Part shown: one piece after another, positions 16,604 to 25,998 of the stretch
How the letters are laid out: each line of letters begins with the position of its first letter
Position numbering within the stretch: position 1 is the first letter of the stretch
NCBI RefSeq assembly: GCF_000566685.1
Contig: NZ_AZQN01000009.1
Location: 62,001-126,000, forward strand
Direction: 5' to 3'
DNA from: Dyadobacter tibetensis Y620-1
Lineage (GTDB): Bacteria > Bacteroidota > Bacteroidia > Cytophagales > Spirosomataceae
DNA length: 64,000 nt
Notes under the pieces: generated by a model
Told to the model about the DNA's origin: nothing
The model's database searches: none
Seen by the model: only the letters and a program-made list of their open reading frames with translations
Position numbers and translations under genes: made by a program

Positions 16604-16636
16604 ATACCTGGCATGCGAACATAGCAAGCCAGGTAT
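16604..16636 (-). terminator. Terminator after the orphan response regulator
   Basis: ATACCTGGC (16604-16612) pairs perfectly with GCCAGGTAT (16628-16636); on the minus strand a T-rich stretch follows. A second short hairpin, ACCGAAA-TGG-TTTCGGT, overlaps the stop codon at 16646-16662. Confidence 0.65.
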
Positions 16637-16661
16637 AAACTAAGTACCGAAATGGTTTCGG

Positions 16662-17282
16662 TTATTTGATTTTCGTAATCAATTCTACAATATTCTTTAC
16701 TCCTAATTTTTCGAAAATTCGAGCTTTATAAGTACTTACTGTTGACAATTGAAGATTCAGTTTTTCCGCAATTTTGGCAGTTCCCAATCCTTCTTTAAGA
16801 AGATTCATCACATCTGTTTCGCGAGGCGATAAGGATACCACGGGGTCGGGCTGAAACTCCTTCGGATTGATAAGCCGATTGATGTTGATCTGCTGCATCT
16901 CTTCGCTCATATATTTCCGATTGGCCAGAACGCTTAGAACAGCCGCCTTAAATTCTTCCTCCGGAGCATCTTTGGACAGATAACCATCTGCACCGGCCTG
17001 AAGATACAGTAAGCCATATAATTGCTCGTCATAACTAGAGAACATCAAGATTTTTGTCTCTGGAGATTTTTGGCGTATGACTTCTACCATCTTGGTATTA
17101 TTTCCGCCAGGGATATTAATATCCAAAATTAATAGATCGTAGAATCGACCTTCCATTGCTTGAAGGATGCCATCAAAATCGTTTACTCCTGTAATTTCGG
17201 CGTCTGGTATAAGAGACTGTAATAAGTGTTTGGTGCCGATGCGAACAACCGCATGATCTTCGGCAATTATAATGTGTTTCAT
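16662..17282 (-). CDS. Orphan NarL/LuxR-family response regulator
   Basis: The 206-residue protein has a receiver domain (KHIIIAEDHAVVRIG, phospho-acceptor strand YDLLILDINIPGG, LMFSSYDEQ) and a C-terminal LuxR helix-turn-helix (LSPRETDVMNLLKEGLGTAK, STVSTYKARIFEKL). No histidine kinase lies beside it. The target genes are unknown; its nearest neighbours are an RNA methyltransferase and a polysaccharide region, neither a compelling partner. Its promoter matches the Bacteroidota consensus. Confidence 0.93.
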   Translation of the reverse strand: MKHIIIAEDHAVVRIGTKHLLQSLIPDAEITGVNDFDGILQAMEGRFYDLLILDINIPGGNNTKMVEVIRQKSPETKILMFSSYDEQLYGLLYLQAGADGYLSKDAPEEEFKAAVLSVLANRKYMSEEMQQININRLINPKEFQPDPVVSLSPRETDVMNLLKEGLGTAKIAEKLNLQLSTVSTYKARIFEKLGVKNIVELITKIK

Positions 17283-17298
17283 GAAGTACTATTTAGTC

Positions 17299-17326
17299 CA
17301 AAATTAGGGAATACGGCAAATATCAA
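17299..17326 (-). promoter_or_regulatory. Bacteroidota-type promoter of the orphan regulator
   Basis: On the minus strand TTG (complement of 17324-17326), 17 nt, then TAATTTTG (complement of 17299-17306), ending 16 nt before the start codon; the transcript leader would be very short. Confidence 0.6.
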
Positions 17327-17683
17327 GTCAGATTCTTATTCTTCAGTTTTAAGAGCTAATTTAAAATAGCCCTGTATTCAAATTTCATTTTATAAAATTT
17401 CTGCCATATAATAATATCTTTCCCGACATTATTATTTAATATTCGCAAATATAACGATCAAAGTATGAATTGTAATTAGTCTGAGCGAATAAGTTCTAAC
17501 GTGATCAAGAAATATACAAAAAACTTTCTGACGAAAAAACTCGTACAAAATCCAGAAATACCATTTTTATCTACCTGGTACCATAGACGAAAAAAATCAT
17601 ACTAAAGTAACTAATTAGCTATTAAAACCATTAAAAAAAAACTATACAATCCTGAGAAATGGAAAATTCATTATAAAAATGAG
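17327..17683. other. A/T-rich intergenic region with possible upstream coding extension
   Basis: About 350 nt between divergent genes. Up to 17614 I see nothing coding. From 17615 to 17683 the frame of the downstream acyltransferase stays open and reads like protein (IKKKLYNPEKWKIHYKNELE) but contains no ATG, GTG or TTG before 17684. Confidence 0.45.
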
Positions 17684-18601
17684 TTGGAGAAAGAACGTTT
17701 GCCTGCAAGTTTTGAACCTATCTTCTATCAGGAGTCCTATAAAATCCCCCAACAATTTAAGCACAAATTGTTTACTATTTCTCTTTTGCACCGAATAACC
17801 AATCGTATCCATGCGCGTATAAAGATCCAGGAAATGGAAGATGGAATATGGATATCTTTACCCGGTTTACCGTTTGGGGGACTAGAGAGCCAGTCAGTAG
17901 TCCCTTCGGAGGCCTTAAATTTTCTTATGGTTTCAGTTGAAAAATGGATTAAAGGTCAAGGTGGAAAAGCCATCGTTATTCGAATGCCCTCAAAGATTTA
18001 TCCTACGGCCCCTTCTTTGAGACGAGTTGACTGGCCCATACTGGGATATGAAGCATCAGCACGGCTGGTTAATATACACATTCCCTTATCCAATTTTCCT
18101 TTCGAAGCAAGACTACACAAATCCGAACGGAGGAGGTTGCGTAAATGTTTAGCCTCAGGCTTTACTGCAAATATTCTACAGGATGTAGACATTGAATCCT
18201 GGTACAATTGGCTGGCTAAGCAGTGGGAAATCAAAGGGTATGCTCCTTCTGTTTCCTGTCAAAAACTCTGTAGTATCCTTAGCGAAGACCCAGATCGTTA
18301 TTATTTTCACGAGATTGTACATAATAAGCAGCGCATCGCAACCGGACTACTGGTAAAAGCGCATGCCCAGGTATTTTACACCTTTCTTATGGCCGATCGA
18401 GCCGACTACCGGTCCTATAGCCCAATGGTAATGTTGTATGCCAGTATGTTTGAAACGGCTCGATTAGCGGGTGCAGCTTTTCTGGATTTAGGAACGAGTC
18501 TCGATCAGACTGGCCAATTCAAGGAATCTCTAGGGCATTTCAAAATGAACCTTGGAGGCCAGGTAACCCATAAAATAGAATGGAGAAAAATGCTGCTATA
18601 A
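17684..18601 (+). CDS. FemAB/GNAT-like acyltransferase
   Basis: The 305-residue product from TTG 17684 resembles the BioF2/FemAB-like acyltransferases found in polysaccharide clusters: an N-terminal domain, a basic helix KSERRRLRKCLASGF, then YYFHEIVHNKQRIATGLLVK and a C-terminal DLGTSLDQTGQFKESLGHFK, the characteristic GNAT-type end. Members acylate sugars or cell-wall peptides. The frame is open upstream to 17615 without a standard start, so the true N-terminus may lie further upstream at an unusual codon. It converges with the flippase gene. Confidence 0.75.
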   Translation: MEKERLPASFEPIFYQESYKIPQQFKHKLFTISLLHRITNRIHARIKIQEMEDGIWISLPGLPFGGLESQSVVPSEALNFLMVSVEKWIKGQGGKAIVIRMPSKIYPTAPSLRRVDWPILGYEASARLVNIHIPLSNFPFEARLHKSERRRLRKCLASGFTANILQDVDIESWYNWLAKQWEIKGYAPSVSCQKLCSILSEDPDRYYFHEIVHNKQRIATGLLVKAHAQVFYTFLMADRADYRSYSPMVMLYASMFETARLAGAAFLDLGTSLDQTGQFKESLGHFKMNLGGQVTHKIEWRKMLL

Positions 18602-18659
18602 ATCAGAAAGTAGGTCCATACTATTTTGGAGCAACTAAAATCAGCATCCTATTAGCGGC

Positions 18660-20168
18660 TTATCGGAACCGTTTCGCCCATTTGTCTTGCACCACACCGA
18701 CCAGCCCATTGATCTCCTCAGAAACTTGTAAGAGAATAATCAGAGTTGCGAAAACCAAGAGTATGATTATCGATTTCAAAAAAAGCACCAGCATGGCTAA
18801 TCCTATGCTTTTTTCATAACTAGGTATCAACTGAGTCAGCCCAAACAGTACCAGCAAAATAACCAGAACCTGCATGGTCTTCCATGAAAAGGGTAGCACC
18901 TGAAATTTAAACCATACAAAACTCATTCTGGACAGGGAGTAAATTAGTGTGGTAACAGCGGTGGCTATGGCGGCACCGGTAAATCCATGTAATGGTATCA
19001 ACCACAGGTTCAGGCCAAACCCGATCAAAGCAGAAATCACGATAAATAGGGTGGCAAATTTGTAATGCTTAGAATACAGAATGATTTCCGTATTAAGCCC
19101 AGTAGCAATATCGAATACTTTTACCAATGCTATGAACAGCACCACAAACTTCCCCTCTCCATAGGTATCTCCTTTGGGTATCAGGTAGAATATTTCATCG
19201 ATACTGCTCCAGATCAAAAGAAAAAACAGCCCTCCTGCTATGAGCTGGTTTAAAGCGGATTTCCTGTTCATAATCCGCACCTGACCATAATCCCCTTTGA
19301 GCAGGGCTGAGGACAATAAGGGTATAGAGATTTGAGCAATTGCCTTCCTAGGTATTTCTATTACCCCTGCCATATATGTTGCAATGATAAATATCCCGGT
19401 GCTTATTAATCCTCTTTCCCCTGCTAACATGGAGCGATCGATAAATAGCATTAGATTAACGCCTAGTCCCCCTAGCAGTGTAAAGCTGCCATATCCTAAT
19501 ATTTGCTTTATCAGGGTTGAATTAAGGATTTTTCTGTCGGGGAAACGCCAATACCATTTACCCAATTTTTTAATATAAATACAAAGGAACACCACCGCAG
19601 CCCCATAGGAGGCTACCATTAAGTACATGAGTATATCAAAACTTAACCATCCCAAGCCGAAAATAAGGATCAGTAGCATATTAGCCATACGTAGATATAC
19701 CTCCCGAATAAAACCTGGAACGGCAATCCTGGCATTATTTCTGCAATATGCCTCAAGGACGGCAATGTAGATCCAGAAGAAAGTCAGTGGAATCACCAGG
19801 ATATGATACTTCAAAATCATTGGAGAACGGGCGGCATAATATGCCTGTATGGCATCCGAACATGCCAGGTAAATCCCCGCAAACAGAAATGCACCCACAA
19901 AGGGCAGGAATAATAACAGCGGTAGTATCCCGTGATGCTCCTGCTCATCATCCCGGAACAGCCCAAAAAATTTATCTGCGATGAAGGGAGTTCCTAAATG
20001 GGCAAACGCGGAAAAGAGAAGACTATTTTCGAAAAGTAGTCTGGACAAGGCCAATTGCTCAACCGATAAATACTTAGTGGAAACATACATCTGATTGATG
20101 ATGCCTATACCAACGCCAATATAGGAACCCAACCCTGCCTTTAAACTTTGACGTACAACTATACCCAC
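18660..20168 (-). CDS. Wzx-like oligosaccharide flippase
   Basis: The 502-residue protein is almost entirely hydrophobic, with about 12 to 14 predicted membrane helices, and starts with LKAGLGSYIGVGIGIINQMY, the typical first helix of the polysaccharide transporter (PST/MOP) superfamily. Internal features such as LGGLGVNLMLFIDRSMLAG and GLNLWLIPLHGFTGAAIATA are also usual there. It would move lipid-linked sugar repeats across the inner membrane for the surrounding glycan cluster. No Wzy polymerase is visible in the window. Confidence 0.88.
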   Translation of the reverse strand: MGIVVRQSLKAGLGSYIGVGIGIINQMYVSTKYLSVEQLALSRLLFENSLLFSAFAHLGTPFIADKFFGLFRDDEQEHHGILPLLLFLPFVGAFLFAGIYLACSDAIQAYYAARSPMILKYHILVIPLTFFWIYIAVLEAYCRNNARIAVPGFIREVYLRMANMLLILIFGLGWLSFDILMYLMVASYGAAVVFLCIYIKKLGKWYWRFPDRKILNSTLIKQILGYGSFTLLGGLGVNLMLFIDRSMLAGERGLISTGIFIIATYMAGVIEIPRKAIAQISIPLLSSALLKGDYGQVRIMNRKSALNQLIAGGLFFLLIWSSIDEIFYLIPKGDTYGEGKFVVLFIALVKVFDIATGLNTEIILYSKHYKFATLFIVISALIGFGLNLWLIPLHGFTGAAIATAVTTLIYSLSRMSFVWFKFQVLPFSWKTMQVLVILLVLFGLTQLIPSYEKSIGLAMLVLFLKSIIILLVFATLIILLQVSEEINGLVGVVQDKWAKRFR

Positions 20169-20269
20169 TATCGAGAAAAACTTTAAAAAAATATTATCGA
20201 ATTCAGAAGCCCAAGCCCCTCTTATACTTAATTAATTCAGCAAATGTAATCTACATTAGCGGCATTCCC

Positions 20270-21379
20270 CTAATCTTTGTGATAGTGTTCAACAAGAATA
20301 GCTGCAATACGACCCGCTGCCTTCCCATCCCATAGAGGTGGTATACCTCCCTGTTTCACTTTACCAGACAAAATTTCACCCAGCAAAAAATCTAATGAAT
20401 GCGGATCTAAATCTTCTAACAAATGATTGGTTCCCAACAAAATGGTAGCTGGCCGTTCTGTGTTGGACCTAAAAGTAATGCATGGAATTTTCAGATAGGT
20501 GGTTTCCTCCTGGATTCCTCCTGAATCAGTAATCACTGCCGCAGCATGATACATCAAATTCAGGCATTGCAGGTAGCCCTGAGGCTCCAGTATAACAAGG
20601 TCGGGAAGCGACTCTAATACTTCTAACAACCCAAATCTATTCAGATTCCCCCTCGTTCGTGGATGAATGGAGAAGATCACTGGTCTATGGCGAAGGGCCG
20701 TCTTTATGACTTCGATCAGGAGCAATAAGCTTTTGTAAATATCAACGTTTCCTGGCCGATGCATGGTGCAAAAAATATAGCCTTTGCTTTTGAGATCATA
20801 TTGATCTATTAAATTCAGTTTAAGCGCCTGCTCCTGATAATGCATTAAGGTATCAATCATTACATTACCTACAAAATGTATTTTGTCTTTAGATATGCCT
20901 TCTACAGTCAAATTCGCTATAGCAGAGGTTTCGGATACGAATAGATGCTCCGCTACTCGATCGGTAAGGATTCTATTGATCTCTTCAGGCATCTTCCGAT
21001 CTCCACTTCGTAACCCGGCTTCCACATGCACCACTGCAATTTGCTCCTTGGCTGCTACCAGAGCGCATGCTAAGGTAGAATTCACATCCCCTACCACGAC
21101 CACAACGTCTGGCTTTTCGGCAAGCAAAACGCCCTCAAAGGCTATCATGATATTGGCGGTTTGAACTGCGTGGGAAGGACCTGAGACACCTAAATAATGG
21201 TCGGGACTGGGTAGGTCGAGCTGGTCAAAAAACACCTCCGACATCTGAACATCACTATGTTGCCCGGTATGTACGATTCTTGACTCCACGTGCTTATTTT
21301 GCAGAAAGGCCTTATGCAAAGGCGCTACCTTCATAAAATTAGGACGTGCCCCTATTACGGTTAAAATTTTCAATGTCAT
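20270..21379 (-). CDS. wecB: UDP-N-acetylglucosamine 2-epimerase (non-hydrolysing)
   Basis: WecB interconverts UDP-GlcNAc and UDP-ManNAc. The 369 residues start TVIGARPNFMKVAPL, the family signature, followed by IVHTGQHSDVQMSEVFF, VVVVGDVNSTLACAL, VHVEAGLRSGDRKMPEEINR and the C-terminal GIQEETTYLKIPCITFR. All catalytic-region motifs are intact. With the nucleotide-sugar dehydrogenase at 23.7 kb it could supply UDP-ManNAc or, after oxidation, UDP-ManNAcA for the surface glycan. Confidence 0.95.
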   Translation of the reverse strand: MTLKILTVIGARPNFMKVAPLHKAFLQNKHVESRIVHTGQHSDVQMSEVFFDQLDLPSPDHYLGVSGPSHAVQTANIMIAFEGVLLAEKPDVVVVVGDVNSTLACALVAAKEQIAVVHVEAGLRSGDRKMPEEINRILTDRVAEHLFVSETSAIANLTVEGISKDKIHFVGNVMIDTLMHYQEQALKLNLIDQYDLKSKGYIFCTMHRPGNVDIYKSLLLLIEVIKTALRHRPVIFSIHPRTRGNLNRFGLLEVLESLPDLVILEPQGYLQCLNLMYHAAAVITDSGGIQEETTYLKIPCITFRSNTERPATILLGTNHLLEDLDPHSLDFLLGEILSGKVKQGGIPPLWDGKAAGRIAAILVEHYHKD

Positions 21380-21781
21380 AGACCTTAAACCCTCATGCGG
21401 CAGTTCACATTATCCCGTAAACCAAAGCAACAGGTATGGTTGAATATGAAATATAGATTAAATATAAGAAACTAAGGTCATAATGCTACACTCTTCTTGT
21501 GGTTGACCTCCCCAAAGATTTATGGAAATAGCTTCGGACAGAATGTCTAGGAATAATTTATTCCTGATTTTTCCAGAATTAAAACAAACAACTTAGTGAT
21601 GACTGAACTACTTTTGTAGCGAGCACAAAAAGTTGGATCCTTCTTGGAAAGATAACTAAATCGTCACCTACGTTTAGGCCTATTTTTCCATACTTCCCTG
21701 AAGGAAACTTAAAACCTAACCTGCTTAAAGGTAGGCTTCGGTTTCCGGGTGCTGGTAATTATAATTAAACGATTAATACCA
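21380..21781. other. Intergenic region between divergent glycan genes
   Basis: About 400 nt, upstream of both wecB and the first FkbM gene. I see no convincing gene, no exact TAnnTTTG box with partner, and only a weak hairpin near 21712-21735 (ACCT/AGGT). The frame of the following gene is open from 21749 but the better ATG is 21782. Confidence 0.4.
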
Positions 21782-22663
21782 ATGAAATTAAAGACGATCA
21801 AAACGATTCTGAGCCACCCCTTTAATAGGAATCGAAAAATCCATGCACTGTTTACCTTTTTTAAAAGAGGAGTAGCGATCCGTCTTCATCAGGATGCTAT
21901 GGTGTATCCCTTTATTTCAGGAACCAGATTAGTCGTTGAAAAGGGTATGTCCAGTGCCGAACTACAAATATACACCGGTCTCTATGACCACGAAGAAATG
22001 CTTTTTCTTATGCATTTTTTAAGGCCTGAAGACACATTTGTCGATATAGGAGCCAATGTTGGGGTTTATTCCGTGCTCGCTGCTGGTGTCGCAGGAGCTC
22101 ATGTCATCTCCTTCGAGCCTATTCCTTCTACTTTCGCAAACCTAAAACGGAATATAGTTTATAACCAATTGCAGGACCGCTCGCAGTTGTTTAATATGGG
22201 AGTAGGTGATAAACCAGAAACTTTGGTTTTTTCCAATGCCCTAGATGCCGTCAATCACGTGATCACCGACAGTAACTATTCAGGCCCTGTGTCCAGGATT
22301 CCTGTTGATTCCTTAGATAATATGATGGTTACAGAATCTCCCAACTTCCTTAAGATTGATGTAGAAGGTTTTGAGGCAAACGTGATAAATGGAGCCATTC
22401 AAACGCTTCAGCGTCCAGAATTGCGGGTGATAATTATGGAGACCAACGGGCTTTCTGACCAGTACGAATACGGCCAAAACTATATTCATAACAAATTATT
22501 ATCCTATGGTTTCAGACCATTTAATTATAATCCGTCCACAAGGGATATTATTCCTATAGAAACCCCCAACCCGGCTAACACCATCTATATTAAAGATCTT
22601 GATTTTGCTAAAGAACGTATTAAAACGGCTGTAAAAATCCCTGTAATAGGTAAAATGTTTTAA
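21782..22663 (+). CDS. FkbM-family methyltransferase
   Basis: From ATG 21782 the product has 293 residues. The S-adenosylmethionine-binding block is DTFVDIGANVGVYSVLAA, followed by VISFEPIPSTFANLKRNI and FLKIDVEGFEANVINGA, the three typical FkbM motifs. FkbM enzymes O-methylate sugars or polyketides; in a glycan cluster a sugar methylation is likely. The first 30 residues are basic with no signal peptide. It is followed 92 nt later by a glycosyltransferase gene in the same direction. Confidence 0.92.
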   Translation: MKLKTIKTILSHPFNRNRKIHALFTFFKRGVAIRLHQDAMVYPFISGTRLVVEKGMSSAELQIYTGLYDHEEMLFLMHFLRPEDTFVDIGANVGVYSVLAAGVAGAHVISFEPIPSTFANLKRNIVYNQLQDRSQLFNMGVGDKPETLVFSNALDAVNHVITDSNYSGPVSRIPVDSLDNMMVTESPNFLKIDVEGFEANVINGAIQTLQRPELRVIIMETNGLSDQYEYGQNYIHNKLLSYGFRPFNYNPSTRDIIPIETPNPANTIYIKDLDFAKERIKTAVKIPVIGKMF

Positions 22664-22755
22664 ATAAATGCAAGCCGTCAATCCGGCAATAAACTATCGG
22701 CAGCATATGCCTCCATTTCCTGAGGGTGCTGTTGGATATTTCTAAATTCTTATTC

Positions 22756-23661
22756 ATGACTATAGCATCAGATCTTGCCCCCATCCTACTATTCTGCTAT
22801 AACCGTCCGCTGCATCTGGAAAAGACTCTGGAATCCTTGCAACAGAACACACTCGCTACCGGCTCTGATCTTATCATTTATTCGGACGGGCCAAAGCATG
22901 AAAAGGATAAGCCTCTGGTTGAGCAGGTAAGGCAAATACTCAGGCAGATCTCAGGTTTTAAGACGGTCGTGATTCATGAATCACCCGGCAATAACGGATT
23001 AGCGAATTCTGTGGTTCAGGGTGTTAGTGACACCATCTATCGATACAAAAAAGTAATCGTACTTGAAGACGATCTGATACTTTCTTCTGATTTCTTAAGT
23101 TTCATGAATCAAGCACTAAAGATCTACCAAGGAAGAAATGACATCTTCTCCGTAACGGGGTACTGCCCGCCCCTATCGCTTCCTTCCAGGTATAGTGCCG
23201 ACCTGTTTATGGCCCCCCGAGCCAGCTCCTGGGGATGGGGAACCTGGCTCAACAGATGGGAAAAAGCCGACTGGAAGATGTCTGACTTTTCAAATTTTAA
23301 AAAAGACAAAAAAGCCATTAACAGATTTATCCAAGGTGGCGATGACCTCTGGCCCATGCTGATTAAGCAACAGAGCGGAGTAATTGATTCCTGGGCTATC
23401 CGGTGGACCTATGCCCAGTTTAAAAATGAGGCCTATGGCCTTTACCCTGTAAAATCAAAATTAAAAAACATTGGGACGGACGGTAGCGGAACCAACTTTA
23501 GTTATAAAACGGACTATTATGACAGTGAAATTAATCCGGAGCCGATCGGAATAGACCCTTTCCTGCTACCTGATCCTAGCGTAATTAAGGCCTTTAAAAA
23601 ATATTACCAAGTGCCACTTTTACTCAAAATAAAGAATTTTATAAAATACAGAATTCTCTAG
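22756..23661 (+). CDS. Glycosyltransferase (GT-A fold)
   Basis: Started at ATG 22756 (301 residues; the frame runs back to 22726). It opens with APILLFCYNRPLHLEKTLES, then DLIIYSDGPK and a VIVLEDDLI metal-binding motif, followed by the conserved APRASSWGWGTW. This combination is typical of bacterial GT-A sugar transferases in O-antigen and capsule loci. Donor and acceptor unknown. It lies downstream of an FkbM methyltransferase and converges with the nucleotide-sugar dehydrogenase. Confidence 0.85.
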   Translation: MTIASDLAPILLFCYNRPLHLEKTLESLQQNTLATGSDLIIYSDGPKHEKDKPLVEQVRQILRQISGFKTVVIHESPGNNGLANSVVQGVSDTIYRYKKVIVLEDDLILSSDFLSFMNQALKIYQGRNDIFSVTGYCPPLSLPSRYSADLFMAPRASSWGWGTWLNRWEKADWKMSDFSNFKKDKKAINRFIQGGDDLWPMLIKQQSGVIDSWAIRWTYAQFKNEAYGLYPVKSKLKNIGTDGSGTNFSYKTDYYDSEINPEPIGIDPFLLPDPSVIKAFKKYYQVPLLLKIKNFIKYRIL

Positions 23662-23722
23662 CCAAAACTCATTTGGAATATATATAGGCAATTCTCAATT
23701 AATTTTAATACCTAGATACCCC

Positions 23723-24985
23723 TTACAGCCTTGAGTCTACCATTTCTTTTGGAAGAATCGATTTAAGGTCAAATATTACAGAATTCGGATTGGTAAAAAG
23801 GGGGATTTCTAACTCCTGAAAAGCCTGATGAGATACGGCAAGGACAACGGCTTCATATTTCCCTTCTGGTCTTTCAATAAGCGAAAACCCGTATTCCTTC
23901 TGAACCTGTTCGGTGGACGCCCACGGATCATAGACTACCGCCTTCATTCCAAAATCTGTAAGTTCCCTGTATACGTCAACCACCCGCGTATTCCGAATGT
24001 CCGGGCAATTTTCTTTAAAGGTTATTCCCAGAATCAACACCCTGCTGCCTTCAATTCTATGGCCCTTTTTAATGAGGAGCTTCACAAGTTTATTGGCAAC
24101 AAATACACCCATCAGGTCATTCACTCTACGCCCCGAAAGTATTACCTGGGGCGAATAGCCTAAAGACTCGGCCTTATAGGCCAGATAGTAGGGATCCACC
24201 CCTATGCAATGCCCCCCCACAAGGCCCGGCTTATATTTAAGAAAGTTCCATTTGGTAGCGGCTGCTTCCAATACTTCTGTAGTATCGATACCCATTCTAT
24301 CGAAAATGAGCGCTAGTTCATTCATAAATGATATATTGACATCGCGCTGGGCATTTTCAATGGCTTTTGAGGCTTCAGCAACTTTGATGCTGGAAGCTAA
24401 ATGAGTACCAGCCGTAATAATACTACCATAGAGGGCATCGACAAACAGTGCAATTTCTGGAGTGGAACCGGAGGTGACTTTTTTAATTTTGGTAAGGGTG
24501 TTGATCTTATCACCCGGGTTGATCCGTTCCGGAGAATATCCACAATAAAAATCTACATTAAAGCGCAAGCCACTATGATTCTCTAAAACCGGCACACAGT
24601 CTTCTTCTGTGCAGCCTGGGTATACGGTAGATTCATAAATCACTACATCGCCCTTCTTTAATACCAGCCCAATGGTCTGGCTCGCCTTAAGCAAGGGACC
24701 CAAATCTGGCTTTTTGTAGTTATCAATTGGGGTAGGCACGGTAACTATATAGACGTTACAAGCCTGCAAATCCCGAAGTTGACAGGTAAAGTGGAGCCGC
24801 GAAGCCGCAAGGTCTTCGGAAAGCACCTCCTGGGTCCTATCGTAATGACCACGGAGTTCCTCAACTCGTTCCTTATTGATGTCGAACCCAATAACGGGAT
24901 AATATTTACTAAAGGCTACGGCAAGGGGGAGCCCCACATAGCCTAGTCCGATAATGGCTATTTTGGCTGATTCGGTTTCCGGCAT
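23723..24985 (-). CDS. Nucleotide-sugar dehydrogenase (TviB/WecC-like)
   Basis: The 420-residue protein is a UDP-sugar 6-dehydrogenase: NAD-binding IAIIGLGYVGLPLAVAF near the N-terminus, VPTPID, ESTVYPGCTEE, and the catalytic cysteine block VGGHCIGVDPYYLAYKA, with the C-terminal ILGITFKENCPDIRNTR. It oxidises the C6 hydroxyl to a uronic acid in two NAD-dependent steps. Sequence around FDINKERVEELRGHYDRTQE fits the VipA/TviB branch (UDP-GlcNAc), but a WecC-like role on UDP-ManNAc is possible because wecB is nearby. Confidence 0.9.
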   Translation of the reverse strand: MPETESAKIAIIGLGYVGLPLAVAFSKYYPVIGFDINKERVEELRGHYDRTQEVLSEDLAASRLHFTCQLRDLQACNVYIVTVPTPIDNYKKPDLGPLLKASQTIGLVLKKGDVVIYESTVYPGCTEEDCVPVLENHSGLRFNVDFYCGYSPERINPGDKINTLTKIKKVTSGSTPEIALFVDALYGSIITAGTHLASSIKVAEASKAIENAQRDVNISFMNELALIFDRMGIDTTEVLEAAATKWNFLKYKPGLVGGHCIGVDPYYLAYKAESLGYSPQVILSGRRVNDLMGVFVANKLVKLLIKKGHRIEGSRVLILGITFKENCPDIRNTRVVDVYRELTDFGMKAVVYDPWASTEQVQKEYGFSLIERPEGKYEAVVLAVSHQAFQELEIPLFTNPNSVIFDLKSILPKEMVDSRL

Positions 24986-25131
24986 GAATTTATTTTTTTC
25001 GGGCCTTAAAGCTAGACATATTAATTAGCAAGACAAAAATGCGCGTGAGTGAAGACCCTAGCCCGGCAGTAACTAAACCCGGCAAATGTATTAAATGCCT
25101 CTATTATCCAATAATTATGTCACATAAGAAT

Positions 25132-25139
25132 TACCTTTG
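25132..25139 (+). promoter_or_regulatory. -7 promoter box for the FkbM-GT4-GT2 operon
   Basis: TACCTTTG matches TAnnTTTG exactly and lies 34 nt before the ATG at 25174. The -33 region has no clear TTG. Confidence 0.45.
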
Positions 25140-25173
25140 ACCTCGGAAATTTATCTTGATGTAAAAATAAATT

Positions 25174-25998
25174 ATGTATTGGCTGCGCTATTTACTCAAA
25201 GAACCATTTTATACCCTACAATCCAAAACTCACAGGCAGTTTTTGAAGCTCTGTTGGGCCTATGGAGACAAACCACGGTTTGCCGAAACGGAAGTAAAAT
25301 TCGGTAGCTACAGCCTAAAGGTACCAGATACCATGTCCTTTTTATGGCAGTATAAGGAGATATTTGCAGATGAAAGTTATCGTTTTGATTCTGGGAACAA
25401 GCATCCTGTAATAATTGACTGTGGTGCCAATATAGGCATGAGTCTGTTATACTACCAGCGTCAGTTTCCCGATGCGGTGGTTACGGCTTTCGAGGCTTCA
25501 CCCGCCATAGCGCAGTTACTTCGGGGCAACCTGGAACGTAACGGCATAAAAAATGTAAACCTGATTGAAAAGGCGGTCTGGACCGACACCGATGGGATTT
25601 GGTTCGCGAATGAGGCGGCCGATTCATCTTCCATGTTTTTAGGTGGCAATAAAATCCTGGTTCCCTCTCTTCGTCTAGCGGATTTTCTGAGCAGCCAGGA
25701 AAGAGTGGATTTCCTTAAAATGGATATTGAAGGCGCTGAGACTGAGGTCCTGAAAGATTGCCGATTCCAGCTGGGAAAGGTGGAGAATATTTTCGTGGAA
25801 TTTCATTCCTATATCGGACAGACACAGTCCTTATCTACCATATTACAAATATTAGAAGAAAACGGATTTCGTTACCATATCGATACTGAACAGCACCGTA
25901 AAAGCCCCTTCGTCAATCACCGATACCGTAATAACGAGGTTATGGACTTACAGCTGAATATCTTTGGTTACAAGCCTAAATCATCCAGAAAAAATTGA
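25174..25998 (+). CDS. FkbM-family methyltransferase
   Basis: A second FkbM enzyme of 274 residues: VIIDCGANIGMSLLYYQRQF binds S-adenosylmethionine, VTAFEASPAIAQLLRGNLE and FLKMDIEGAETEVLKDC complete the motif set. It is only distantly similar to the copy at 21.8 kb, so it is not a recent duplicate. It leads an operon with two glycosyltransferases whose reading frames overlap by a few nucleotides. Sugar O-methylation in the surface glycan is the likely role. Confidence 0.92.
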   Translation: MYWLRYLLKEPFYTLQSKTHRQFLKLCWAYGDKPRFAETEVKFGSYSLKVPDTMSFLWQYKEIFADESYRFDSGNKHPVIIDCGANIGMSLLYYQRQFPDAVVTAFEASPAIAQLLRGNLERNGIKNVNLIEKAVWTDTDGIWFANEAADSSSMFLGGNKILVPSLRLADFLSSQERVDFLKMDIEGAETEVLKDCRFQLGKVENIFVEFHSYIGQTQSLSTILQILEENGFRYHIDTEQHRKSPFVNHRYRNNEVMDLQLNIFGYKPKSSRKN

